From Calliopum simillimum (Eukaryota > Arthropoda > Insecta > Diptera > Lauxaniidae): a stretch of 64,000 nucleotides of DNA. The translations under genes were made by a program, and so were the position numbers. Below the pieces are notes generated by a model. It was not told the DNA's origin and did not search any database. It saw only the letters and a program-made list of their open reading frames with translations. Within the stretch, counting starts at the first letter, position 1. Each line of letters opens with the position of its first letter. Shown piece by piece: positions 23,264-33,800 of this stretch. The stretch is taken from positions 27,209,964-27,273,963 of the forward strand of contig OX638370.1 of the NCBI GenBank assembly GCA_951812925.1. The letters run 5' to 3'.

Positions 23264-24594
23264 CAGTGGGGCAGATTCTCTCAATACCTGGCGATAATTC
23301 AAAAAATTAAATGTTATTTAAGGATATCCTTTTATATTGGTTAAGTACAATATTAACCAACGTACTATTTGCCATTTTTCAAATGACTTGTAACAAACCC
23401 ATTTCATCACTACAGCACGCCAAACTTTAACTTTGTAGACTGAAATAATTTTTATAAGTTATTTCCATATCAATCAAAGCAGTTTTTTGCTAAAGTTTAT
23501 TAACATTTAATATTATTTGACCATGGAGCTTTCATCTTCAGGTATGTAACCGTATATAAACATGTTTTTTTCCTTAAAAATGTTTACACATTTAGGTAGG
23601 CAAGTTAAATAAAATGGAGAAGAAAAATTTTGTGAAATTAAATATATAATAGATAATTTAATTGGGGTCCAAGCCTTTCCAAGCATTAGTAATGATTCAA
23701 AAATATTCCGTTAAGTATTGCCTTCTAGAAGCGACAAGAAAATTTTGCTACTTTTTGCTACTTTAAAATTTACATCGATTTTTAGAACGTAACCTAAAAT
23801 AAAATATTTTTTCTTGCATTGCCGACATTATTCAAAATTTCAAATTTTGTTTTACAAATGGCCTCTAACTTATTATTTGTCACGAGACAAGAACTTATAA
23901 ACATTATGTTTAGTTCTGGACAGGATAATTTTGAACAGCAATTCGGTTTTTTGTTAAAACAGATGGAAAAGAGGACAGGTGGTCATCACGAGCACTTAAG
24001 TAAGAAATGATCTCATTTCAAGTCCCAATATTGGTCAAAATACCTGAAAGCGTGTCTCTTAATTTTCTATCAGAGCTGACTTTTACTATTCGTAGCAATT
24101 GTACCAAATTTGCTTCGATTATCTCAGAAAGCACTCTCAATATAGAGTTTTTAAGATTTTGCTTGTATGGGAGGTACCACGCCCTCTTGTCCGAATTCGC
24201 TAATTTTCCTACCAGAGTTTACCTATACTATTGGTAGAAAGTGTACGAAATTTGGTTTGATTATCTCAGATAGTACCCTCAGTATAGTTTGTAAGACTTT
24301 GTTTGTATGGGTGGTACCACGCCCTCTTATTCGAATTCGCAAATTTTCCTATCAGAGTTTACCCACATTATTGGTAGCAAGTGTGCGAAATTTGGTATGA
24401 TTATCTCAGATAGTACCATCAGTATAGAGTTTTTAAGATTTGGCTTGTATGGGAGGTGCCACGCCCTCTTGTTCAAATTCAACCAAATTTTGTTGAAAGC
24501 TTCAGTGATCCATCCTTAGTATGTATATGTAATTTGGTTGCAGTGCGTAGCTCCGTTTATTTGATGCCACATATGAGAGCTCCTTGCCCCACTG
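23264..24594. mobile_element. hAT-like non-autonomous insertion inside the mariner
   Basis: The insertion starts CAGTGGGGCAGATTCTCTCA and ends in the inverted form (from 24594 on the minus strand CAGTGGGGCAAGGAGCTCTC). A CAGTGG end is hAT-like. The expected 8-bp duplication is imperfect: CCGCTGCA on the left, TGCGCTGA on the right. Because it interrupts a known transposase frame, its limits are well fixed. No transposase is recognised inside. Confidence 0.6.
24050..24480 (+). repeat. 140-bp tandem module (GGAGGTACCACGCCC), three copies
   Basis: TATGGGAGGTACCACGCCCT and variants occur at 24168, 24308 and 24449, 140-141 bp apart, each followed by TCTTGTCCGAATTCGC-like sequence and AATTTGGTATGATTATCTCA. 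The same module, reversed, lies at 61880-62340. Confidence 0.7.
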
Positions 24595-25689
24595 TGCGCT
24601 GAGGCTTCAGTTCAAGAAAGCCCAAATGTGTCTCTCACACGTCGTTCTCAAGCATCTCTGTGACGTCGTTATGGCGAATTTTGCGAAAAGATCTTGGCCT
24701 TCATCCTTACAAGATCAAATTGACGCAAGAACTGAAGCCGCTTGACCACCAGAAGCGTCTTATGTTCGTGAATTGGGCTGAGCAACAACTTGAAAATGAT
24801 TCGGATTTTCATCGAAAAATCATTTTCAGCGATGAGGCTCATTTCTGGCTGAATGGCTTCGTCAATAAGCAAAATATGCGTTATTGGTCAGGCAGCAATC
24901 CACACGTACTCCATGAGTCACCATTGCATCCCGAAAAAATTACGGTTTGGTGCGGTTTATGGGCCGGCGGCGTCACTGGGCCATACTTCTTCCATGATGA
25001 TCAAGACCGGCACGTTACTGTGAATGGGAATCGCTACCGTTCAATGATAATCGAATATTCTTGGCCCAAATTGGATGATATGGACTTGGACACTATGTGG
25101 TTTCAACAGGATGGCGCCACAAGCCACACAGCGAATGTCACAATCAATTTATTGAAAACCAAGTTTGGTGAACGTGTTATCTCACGAAATGGTCCAGTCG
25201 ATTGGCCGCCTCGGTCGTGCGCTTTGACTCCGTTAGACTATTTCCTGTGGGGCTACGTCAAGTCTATGGTCTATGCCAACAAGTCAGCGACGATTGATGA
25301 ACTTCGTACGAATATCGATCGTGAAATTGCAGCATTATCGGCCGATTTATGCTTGAAAACCGTCGAAAATTGAGTTCAGCGTCTGGACTTCTGCTAGCGT
25401 GCCCGTGGTGGCCATGCAAAAAAAGTCGAGTTCCATACATAATGGCATCAAATGTACTTTCACAGGAATAAAGAATTTTATTGATATCCAAAACCGTTTT
25501 TGTTTTATTTTAAAAAACTTTTGTAGCGCTCTTATTGAAAAACCCTTTTCATGGATTACGGAACAGGGCTGTAAGTTTTGTTTTATAGTCAACTTAACAG
25601 TATTTTTTTATTACAAAAGGATGAGCGCTCTTTGTTTTGAATTTGTTATGGCTTTCTCTATTTTAAATTAAGTTCTATTTTTAGTCATT

Positions 25690-26870
25690 TTATATTGCTT
25701 TCTCCTGAAACACCGCGGGGTGCCAAAATGAAACGTCTCCATATCTAATGATACTATGCGATGGCTTTTATCTCTTTTCATTAGTTTCCCGATTCTTGGA
25801 ATGCTTTCACCAACGGTTCTTGATATTCAACGTCCTTTACTGCTTTGTATTGTAAATTCCACTCAAGAGCCTGGCGACAGTCTTCGCTGTGTGGTTTCCG
25901 TAGAGTAAGATCTATACATCGTCACTTGTGTAGCTTGATCTTGTTTGTAATGGGCAACTGGTTCTAAGTATTTTAGGTGTAGTCCTTTGTGCGAGCCCAC
26001 CAAATCTTTACTATGCAAGTTTATTAGTTCATTAGATGTTCGGCAACAAACCACGTTGTGCAAACATTTGACTAAACCGATTTCACATTTGAATCAAAAA
26101 TGGGCACTTTCGTTTTAGTAGAGATAACGGAAGATGACCACATTTTGTTCTGTTGAGCAGACGCGCCTTTCGCTTTTGATATCTTCTTTTGTTCAACTGT
26201 CCATGGAGATAATGCTTCCTAAATACGTAAAGCTATCAACGTTTTCAATGTCATCGTTGCCAGGTTTAAAAGCGGTGTCATTTATGGATGAGTCCAGCTT
26301 CATACTTTTAGTCTTGCATTAATTTTTAGTCCGGTCTTTTGCGATTTCAAGAAAAGGTCTTTAATCTTGCTTTGCAGATTTGAGTCTTTCTACGAAACAA
26401 GGCAGATGTCAGCGTAGTCAAGAACTTCTAACTGTTCGTTTCGGTAAAGTTCCATCGGTTACCTCTTTGGTCTTTTGAAGCATGATTGTTCGAAAATTAT
26501 TCTAAGGGTGTTAATTTCATCCACGCATGATAAGTTTCGCCGGAATTTTGCTTATTGTTTTCTGATAATCGAACTGAATTTTTCTTATACTCTGTTTAGA
26601 AGCACTTTTTGCAGTAGTTTTGATGATGATACTGAGAGCAAAGTTTTGTCTTTATAATTTCGGCACTCACTAAGGTCATTTTTTTTTTTGGTAACATGAC
26701 TAGCATGCCATGTAGCCAATCTTCTAGTAAACGGTCTTTGCTGCAGATTATGGAGAGCAGAGGAGAGCGAATTTGAGCTGATTGATTTTGTTTTTCAAGC
26801 CTTGGTTAGCTTTCACTATTTCATCGGTTGTAGGCGGTTGTGGATGGGTTCGACTACAGCAAATCGCTTG
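25690..26870 (-). pseudogene. RTE-like LINE reverse transcriptase, longest fragment
   Basis: On the minus strand from about 26870 the order of RT motifs is kept across several frames. PTTDEIVKANQGLKN comes first, then the ECRNYKDKTLLSV-like motif near 26660, the catalytic box as LDYADICL near 26425 (one Asp of YADD lost), KTGLKIN with a KTK remnant near 26310, SVISTKTKVPIFDSN near 26090, and the C-terminal region near 25870. The original protein copies RNA to DNA at a nicked target. Many stops and shifts make it dead. Clade assignment (RTE or RTE-X-like) is by memory of motif style. Confidence 0.7.
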
Positions 26871-28249
26871 GACAGTTGTAGTTAGTGATTCTGGTTACAG
26901 GGATGTCGTTGAACTGAAATTCATTATTTCAAAAAAATACCCTTCTATCGGTTAGTTAATCATTCACGGCTTCGATAAAGCGATTTTGTTGGAGTTTTAT
27001 GCCAAATAGTTTGGGGGTATATCGTAAAACCTCATCGAAGATATTTCGCCATTATTTCACATGCAGTATGCGCTGGAACATCGTGAAACAGTGTTTTACG
27101 GATATTTTAAAGAAAAGTGTAAGTTTTTCAAGCTTGGCACCTGTCAGTCAGGGTTGCATTTATTTATCTCCAATCTTTTTTGCTAGAAGTTACATTTGTT
27201 ATAATAATTTCTTCTTATTAAATTCATTTTCTTTTAAACGAACAGAAACCAAGCAAACAACTTTGTACACCGACTAAATAAGGTTACATCTAATAATATT
27301 AAATAATAAATTAAATTAATAACATACATACATATATACAATATTAGAAATAAAACATAAACATAACACTCAAAACATCACAGACACACACTGAGAAAAA
27401 ACAAATGGAAAATTTAAACTTAAGCTTAACATATATTTATATTAAAAAAAGTGTCAATTTTGAAGAGAAAAAAAACAAGTAAATACTAAAACATTAACAA
27501 CATGCTTCACTTGCAACACTTTCAAAAATACACTGAGCAAAACAAAAAGAAAATGCCACTCAAAGTAGATTTGTTCATACTTTTAACATTATTACACCAT
27601 AAACAAAAAGAAAAAATTTAATTTGTTTAATGCGAGCAAAAGTACTTAGGTATTTGCATGAACGAACAATTCCAGCTAAAAAGTTTTAAACAAATTAAAA
27701 TACACCAAGAACAACAACATCAACAACAACAACAGAAACAACACAAACACTACAAGAACAACAACAACAAGAACTAGAGAAACAACAACAAAAATTGTGT
27801 AGTCGTAATTACTGGTGATAATTAAATGATAAATAAGACAAAAAATGCAAAAACTGTTAAAAGTAAACAAAAAAAAAAGGCAAGAGAATTTTTTTTTTTT
27901 TTTCATATATTAGATAAAAGAAGGAAAACAAAAATCTCTAATATTTCTATAGATGTTTATTATAAAATAATAGTTTAAAAAAGAAGTGAAAAAAAAAAAC
28001 ACAAAAAAACAAACTTTATTATAAATGTATTTAAAACAAATTTATAAAGTAAACGAAATTGAAAGAAACGAATTAAAAAGTAATTTCTGTGTATTAGTGA
28101 AAAACAATTAGTATTAAAGAAGAAGAATGAGCAAAACTAAGTTTAAAAAAATCCCTACAATGCTTTACAAGTTTCAGCAGTTCGCTAGATTTTCATAAAG
28201 TTGATAAATGTATATTATAAACTAGATGGAAGGGATATGATTTCACACA
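26871..28249 (+). other. AT-rich sequence with a CAA microsatellite
   Basis: No gene is recognised. 27710-27790 is a (CAA)n-type tract, and 27300-28130 is A-rich with AATAAA hexamers, similar to the probable sm 3' UTR. Confidence 0.45.
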
Positions 28250-30560
28250 AGAGCTGAGCTTGCTTTTCATATATTTTATAGAGCAACTCACGTAGAATCG
28301 GAATATATATAATTTATGCCAAGCAAATGCATAGTTTTCGAGTTATAGCCAAGTGAAAATCGATAACCTTCAAAAATCTTACTTGATTTGGATAAAAAAT
28401 TTGATTTTCTTGGACTTGATATATGTCACAAAGCAACTCATGCAGAATTAGAATATACATGATTATATGTCAAGCATATCTATAGTTCTCGAGTTATAGT
28501 CAATTGAAGGTCGGTAACCTTAAAAAATTTTGCTTGATTTAGATTATTTTGATATGTGAAAAAAATATGATTTCACTGACGCATACTTTGTAAAAATAAT
28601 TTCTGGTAGTTGTGTAGTTCTCGAGATAAAGACGTGCAAAAACTGAACAAAAAATTTTGATTTTCTTGAACTTCATACATTTCGTAGAGCAAATCATGCA
28701 GAATCAGAATATATATGATTCTATGTCAAGCATATCTATAGTTCTCGAGTTATAGCCAGTTGAAAGTTGGCAATCTTCAAAAATTTCGCTTTATTTATAT
28801 AATTTTGATATGCGAAAAAGATATGGTCTCACCGACACATACTTTGTTAAAATATTTTCTAGTAATTTTGTAGTTCTCGAGATAAAGACGTGCAAAAACT
28901 GAACAAAAAATTTTGATTTTCTTGGACTTGTTATATGTTATAAAGCAACTCACGCAGAATCAGAATATACATGATTATATGTCAAGCATATCTATAGTTC
29001 TCTAGTTATAGGCAATTGAAGGTCGGTAACCTTCAAAAATTGTGCTTGATTCAGATTATTTTGATATGTAAAAAAAATATGATCTCACTGACGCATACTT
29101 TGTAAAAATAATTTCTGGTAGTTGTGTAGTTCTCGAGATATAGACGTGCAAAAACTGAATAAACAATTTTGATTTTCTTGAACTTCATATATTTTATAGA
29201 GCAACCCATGCAAAATCAGAATATATATGATAACATGGCAAGCATATCTATAGTTCTCGAGTTATAGCCAGTTGAAAGTTGGCAATCTTCAAAAATTTTG
29301 CTTGATTTGGATTATTTTGATATGTGAAAAGGATATGGATTAACTGACGTATAATATATTGAAACAATCACTGGTAGGTGTATAGTTCTCGAGATGTTGA
29401 CGTACCAAAAACTGCAAGAAAAACTTTGATTTTATTGCGATTCATATATTTCGTAGAGAAACTTATGGAGAATCGAAATATATGTGATTATATGCAAGGC
29501 ATATTCATAGTTCTCGAGATATAGCACACTGAAAATTGGTAACCTGAAAAAATTTTGCTTGATTTTCAGTATTTCGATACGTGATCTTCCTCACGTGGTC
29601 TCACTGACGTATAATATATAAAAACAATTACTGGTAGGTGTATAGTTCTCGAGATATTGACATACCAAAAACTGAACAAAAAATTTTGATTTTGTTGCGC
29701 TTCTTATATTTCATAAAGCAACTCATGCAGAATCAGAATATATATGATTATATGTCAATCATATCTATAGTTCTCGAGTTATAGTCAATTAAAGGTTGGT
29801 AGCCTTCAAAAATTTTGCTTGATTTAGATTATTTTGATATGTGAAAAAAATATGATTTCACTGACGCATACTTTATAAAAATAATTTCTGGTAGTTGTGC
29901 AGTTCTCGAGATAAAGGCATGCAAAAACTGAACAAAAAATTTTGATTTTCTTGAACTTCATACATTGCATAGAGCAACTCATGCAGCATCAGAATATATA
30001 TGATTTTATGCCAAGCATATCTGTAGTTCTCGAGTTATTACCAATTGAAAGTCGGTGACCTTCAAAAATTTTGCTTGATTTTAGCTACTTTGATATGGAT
30101 AAAAGATATGTTTTAACTGATGTATAATATATGAAAAAAATTGCTGGCAGGTGCATAGTTCTCGAGATATTAATGTAGAAAAAACTGAACAAAAAATTTT
30201 GATTTTTTTGTGCTTCATATATTCCAAAGTATAATTCATGCTGAGTCAGAATATATACAATTATATGCCAGATTATCAATGTTTCTTGAATTATAGCAAA
30301 CTGAAAATCGCTAGCCTGAAGAAATTTTTCTTGATTTTGATTATTTGTTATGTATGTAAGAGAAGTGAATGCACAGATTAGTACTGTACAGAAATATTTG
30401 CTAGCAGAGCTTTAGTTCCCGATATATTGGCTAATATATCTAAAAGAAAATTTGATTTTATTGAGTTTAATGGAAGTATGTCAAAGAGGAACTTCCGCGC
30501 CATGTTATATTATACAACAATTCTTATGTAGCACATGAATGGTGCTCGAGATGAAGCTAT
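28250..30560 (+). repeat. Satellite array: alternating A/B monomers of about 125 and 132 bp, 257-bp dimer
   Basis: The motif AGTTCTCGAG or a worn form occurs at 28335, 28486, 28618, 28742, 28873, 28998, 29130, 29253, 29386, 29511, 29646, 29771, 29903, 30027, 30160, 30285, 30416 and 30547. From 28486 the spacing alternates about 132 and 125 bp, except that the last two steps are both 131. A monomers carry GCAGAATCAGAATATATATG and CTCGAGTTATAG; B monomers carry CACTGACGCATACTTTG and CTCGAGATAAAGACGTGC. Each CTCGAG is palindromic. Edge copies are most diverged. Confidence 0.92.
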
Positions 30561-31829
30561 ATGAAAATTTGTGCTGCAAAAATACTTTTCTTTCTGAAGT
30601 ACATATTTAAATATGTGTATATCAACTTTAGCGAAAAATATCATAGTGTCAAATAAACAAGGTAGTAAAGTTTGTAGAACAAAAAAAAAATACCCCTTCC
30701 CCCCACTCCTATTAATAACTAGGTACGCTCTTAGAGTATACACACACATCTTACAAGTACACAAAATAATACTATATAAATACACTAAATTACATTAACA
30801 CTTACACTAACACTTACTTACTCTATCTATTACACATACACATGCGTAAAAATAAAATAAACTAAATACTCTTACTTATGTATATTAAAATATGTCATTT
30901 GTGCAATATACTTTAAAAGGGCACGTTATACGTTGCGTAGTTTCAAAAGCAGTGTTTTGAAGTCTGGAAAAAAATAACATTGCAGCTGGTTGTAATTTAG
31001 TAAAACTTTTGTTTGAATTACTTATATTTTAAGAATTCAATGCAAATAAATTATGCTTAAAAAGAGTTCAGTAATTTAATTCAATTTTTTGCCTAGTTTT
31101 AAATAAAGTTTTGTACATAACTCCTTCTTTTTAGTAAAAATATCGTTAACGTTGCTTTTTAGTATTTATTTTTTCTTTTAGAAATTAATTAAAGAATTAA
31201 TTTAGTTTCTTTTTTATTTAATAAGTTATCATATGTACAAATTTAAAGGAATAAAAAATCAATCATTTGGTATTAAGATAATTCGCTTGAAACTTTTTGA
31301 AATTTCTCATCACATAGTTTTTCTCTTTCTAAAAAATAATTTATTACTAATCGTTTGTTAAATGCTGCCTAAAAGTATGCAATGGGTAATTGCTTCTATA
31401 GTTACCTATCATGAGTTTCATTGCATATTTTTAGGTGCTACATATTATATTGTTATGATATATAATGAGGTTAATTAACACAAAACGTGTAAGTGTCTCG
31501 AAATCCTCTTAAATTCATAAAACTGTTAATATCCATACAAATTTTGACAGTTTTAAAAATTTTTGAAATTTTTATATTGATTTTGACAATTTTAACGGAT
31601 TTACAAGATCATTAAACGATTTGTACATTTTTTACTATTTTCGACATTTTAAAAGGCTGCCAAAGTTTAAAAAGACATCTTTAATCGGATTTTACGCTTA
31701 AAGTAAGTAATTAAGTTAATTAACTAAAAAGTAATACCAAAATGCTTTGAGTGACAAGAAGACCATGAGAGCAAAAGAAACCCAGAAAGACCATATACTT
31801 CCACTTTTATTTTCTTTTGTTTTCCAAAG
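30561..31829 (+). other. AT-rich sequence with a CA-rich patch and a small hairpin
   Basis: 30730-30850 is rich in ACAC, CACTTACA and CATACACATG. A short hairpin lies at 31369-31436. Otherwise AT-rich without recognised genes. Confidence 0.45.
31369..31436 (+). other. Hairpin with CCTAAAAGTATGCAATG arm
   Basis: CCTAAAAGTATGCAATG on the 5' side pairs with CATTGCATATTTTTAGG on the 3' side in a continuous helix of about 17 pairs including one G-U, with a loop of about 32 nt. The size is compatible with a small precursor hairpin, but the loop is long and no known microRNA is recognised. Confidence 0.35.
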
Positions 31830-32060
31830 CAATTGAGTTTGGATAGGTTCAACTCAAAACTTTTAACCTTGGCTTTATATTTTTAAACTGGCCATTTGTG
31901 GTTTCACGGCAAGATTTTGTTTTATTTTTTGAATACCTGAGTGTCTGAATGATAGAAGAAAAATATTGTCTGCTCAACTGATATCCTTTTTGTTCCAACA
32001 GATTTCTCTTCCGGCGTTTTCTAACGTGTCGTTAAGAATGATAAGGAATTAAGTTGAGCG
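31830..32060 (-). pseudogene. Possible ancient RTE-like RT fragment
   Basis: Weak resemblance to the segment after the YADD box in the RTE-like copies (for example CCATTTGTGGTTTCACGGCA against GGTCATTTGCGATTCCAAGA, then CTGAGTGTCTG). Too worn for a firm call. Confidence 0.3.
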
Positions 32061-32539
32061 ATTTAGAATTATAAAATGGTTACAATATAGTCACCCAATG
32101 TCATTGCAACCTATCGAGCAAACCCTGATAAGACTTAATTAACAGTCAGCCCATAGGCGTATGATAATAAGGAATATTATTATGTCCCTTGGAGATATGG
32201 CGCCCATCTAAGAAGCTAAGAGATATGCCAAGGAGAAGTAATGAAGTCTGCGTCACAGTGACATAAAATATATTCAGCTATTTTCTCTTCTTTGTTACAG
32301 AATCAACAGAATTCAACCTGGACTAGTCACATGCTGGAAAAATGTTTCCGCCGTGAGAAATCCCGTAACAGTACATAATATGAATATTTTTTCTGTTCGG
32401 CATAAGTAACTATTTTGTTCTTTGTTGAAAAACTCTTGGCATGAATGATTTAGATTGTCTGTTTCCCAGGGTATTGTCTCAGCTTTGAAATTTTCTGCCC
32501 AGCCAATTGCTTAGGTTAAATTTTATAAGACTCCAAGCG

Positions 32540-33800
32540 GGCCGCAGAATGGAGTATGTTCAACAGGAAGATGATGTGGTAAGCTCTCTTTAGTAGATGG
32601 AGCATTTCTCAAACTAATATCGATGTGATTTTGAAGGAGCTTTAGTACCGCTTTGCTTTCATATAGATTATAGCATTTCTTTGTAATTTGCAGAGTTTGA
32701 CTTGTGCCGATTTTTTGTTAAACTTTTTTTACTACATGGGTGCTCCATAGGCAACTTTAGATCTGACTTTGGCATGAACCCCAGTTTTTGCCTAAGAGGC
32801 TCCTACTGATCCACAGCGCTGCCCTTGCCTTCCAGATTGTATTTTCTAGATAAAGCTTCCAGATGAGTTTTCCAGCTAGAATTACAACAAGAAATTTGAT
32901 TGGAATTCTGATTGGAAAATAATAGAACTACTCCAGGATCTCTGAAGATTTCCTTTTATCTTTTTTTTTTTTTGAGAATTTTGGTATATTGGTCTTTTAG
33001 GGAATAACCTTCAGACCAGAGTAGTCGCACTGTCTAATAAGTCAAGTGCCTCTTGTAGTCTGGATGAGGTTATGTCTTCATATTTACCTTACAAAAGTAT
33101 TGCAACATCATCATCATATCCTTACACTTCACAACGGTCTAAATAAAGTAGGTGCAGAAGCTCATGAGCGGACATAGTATTCCACCTTGAGAGCAGCCTC
33201 TTGAAATTGGAGCTTTTAGTTTCATTTCTACAATTTTCTCCTCCGTTTTGAGGAGAAATAAAGTCAATCTAATTGGGTGGCATAATTCGGTCAGATCACT
33301 AAGCCTGCTTCACATTTTAAGAATGTTTGCAAATGAGACTTTCCTTCACTTGTCCGGAATAATGGCCCTAGCCAGGATTATTTTAAAAATCTTTATTTTT
33401 AGAAATGGCATCATCGTTGGAACTTCTTTTTGAAGAAGAGCTGGGAAAATTTCATCAGCCATAGGAGATTTTAAAGGTTCAAATGAGTTGACAGCCCATT
33501 GACTTTTCTCATCTGTAATTACTTTACGAGCAATTCGATAATTAATGTAATTTGGCCTTCTGGCTGCCATATTTTCATATTGGGTGGGTGGTAGGTCGTA
33601 GAGTGAAGAACCTTGAAAGTGCGTAGCCTTTAAAAGCTCTAGGGTCTCTTTAAAGTCAACCGTATAAGTATCATAGAGCTTCCTTAGAAACCGATCGCGT
33701 TCGTGAGCTCTTTAGAGAGAATTCTGTGAATTTTTACAGAAGTTCCTCCATGATTCTTACTTAGCACTTTTTATTTCTTTGTTGAAATAAGTAAGGGGTT
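32540..33800 (-). pseudogene. Jockey/I-type LINE reverse transcriptase remnant
   Basis: Minus-strand RT motifs appear in order. SFEPLKSPMADEIFPALLQ near 33480 is the fingers motif normally with SPGxDGI. RGCSQGGILCPLM near 33195-33155 is the conserved RGCPQGGVLSPLLW box. GYDDDVAIL at about 33120-33096 is the catalytic YADD box with Ala changed to Asp. SSWKTHLEALSRK near 32870 resembles the post-palm SWKxH segment. Stops and frameshifts between the motifs show it is dead. Clade is uncertain. Confidence 0.7.

Larger units (their letters stand above)
23024..25442 (+). pseudogene. DD41D (rosa) mariner transposase, split and nonsense-mutated
   Basis: The N-terminal part, 23024-23263, begins MERYTSQQRVEIIKIYYR and includes RPTRSTIERLVEKF, then a stop at 23180-23182, then VPVRQRSARSVENIAAAA. 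The frame resumes at about 24599 after the hAT-like insertion: VTSLWRILRKDLGLHPYK, then the catalytic domain. All three catalytic Asp are present, in FSDEAHFW, FQQDGATSHTA and LTPLDYFLWGY, with 41 residues between the second and third, which defines DD41D. A TGA at 25371-25373 replaces a Trp codon and a TAG follows at 25395. The original end is near 25442. The catalytic region from 24660 is open for 237 codons, so inactivation looks fairly recent. It cannot encode a full transposase. Confidence 0.9.
22912..25547 (+). mobile_element. rosa-type (DD41D) mariner split by another insertion
   Basis: The ends are 32-bp inverted repeats: AAGGGTTTTTCAAAAGAG at 22912 and, on the minus strand from 25547, AAGGGTTTTTCAATAAGA; both continue to GCTACAAAAGT. 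The left flank is TA; the right flank is TT, a worn TA. Subtracting the 1331-bp insertion leaves 1305 bp, the usual mariner size. Confidence 0.85.

Noticed and set aside
28250..30560. CRISPR-like regular spacing
   Set aside because: The whole 257-bp unit is repeated, not short repeats with unique spacers, and the genome is eukaryotic.
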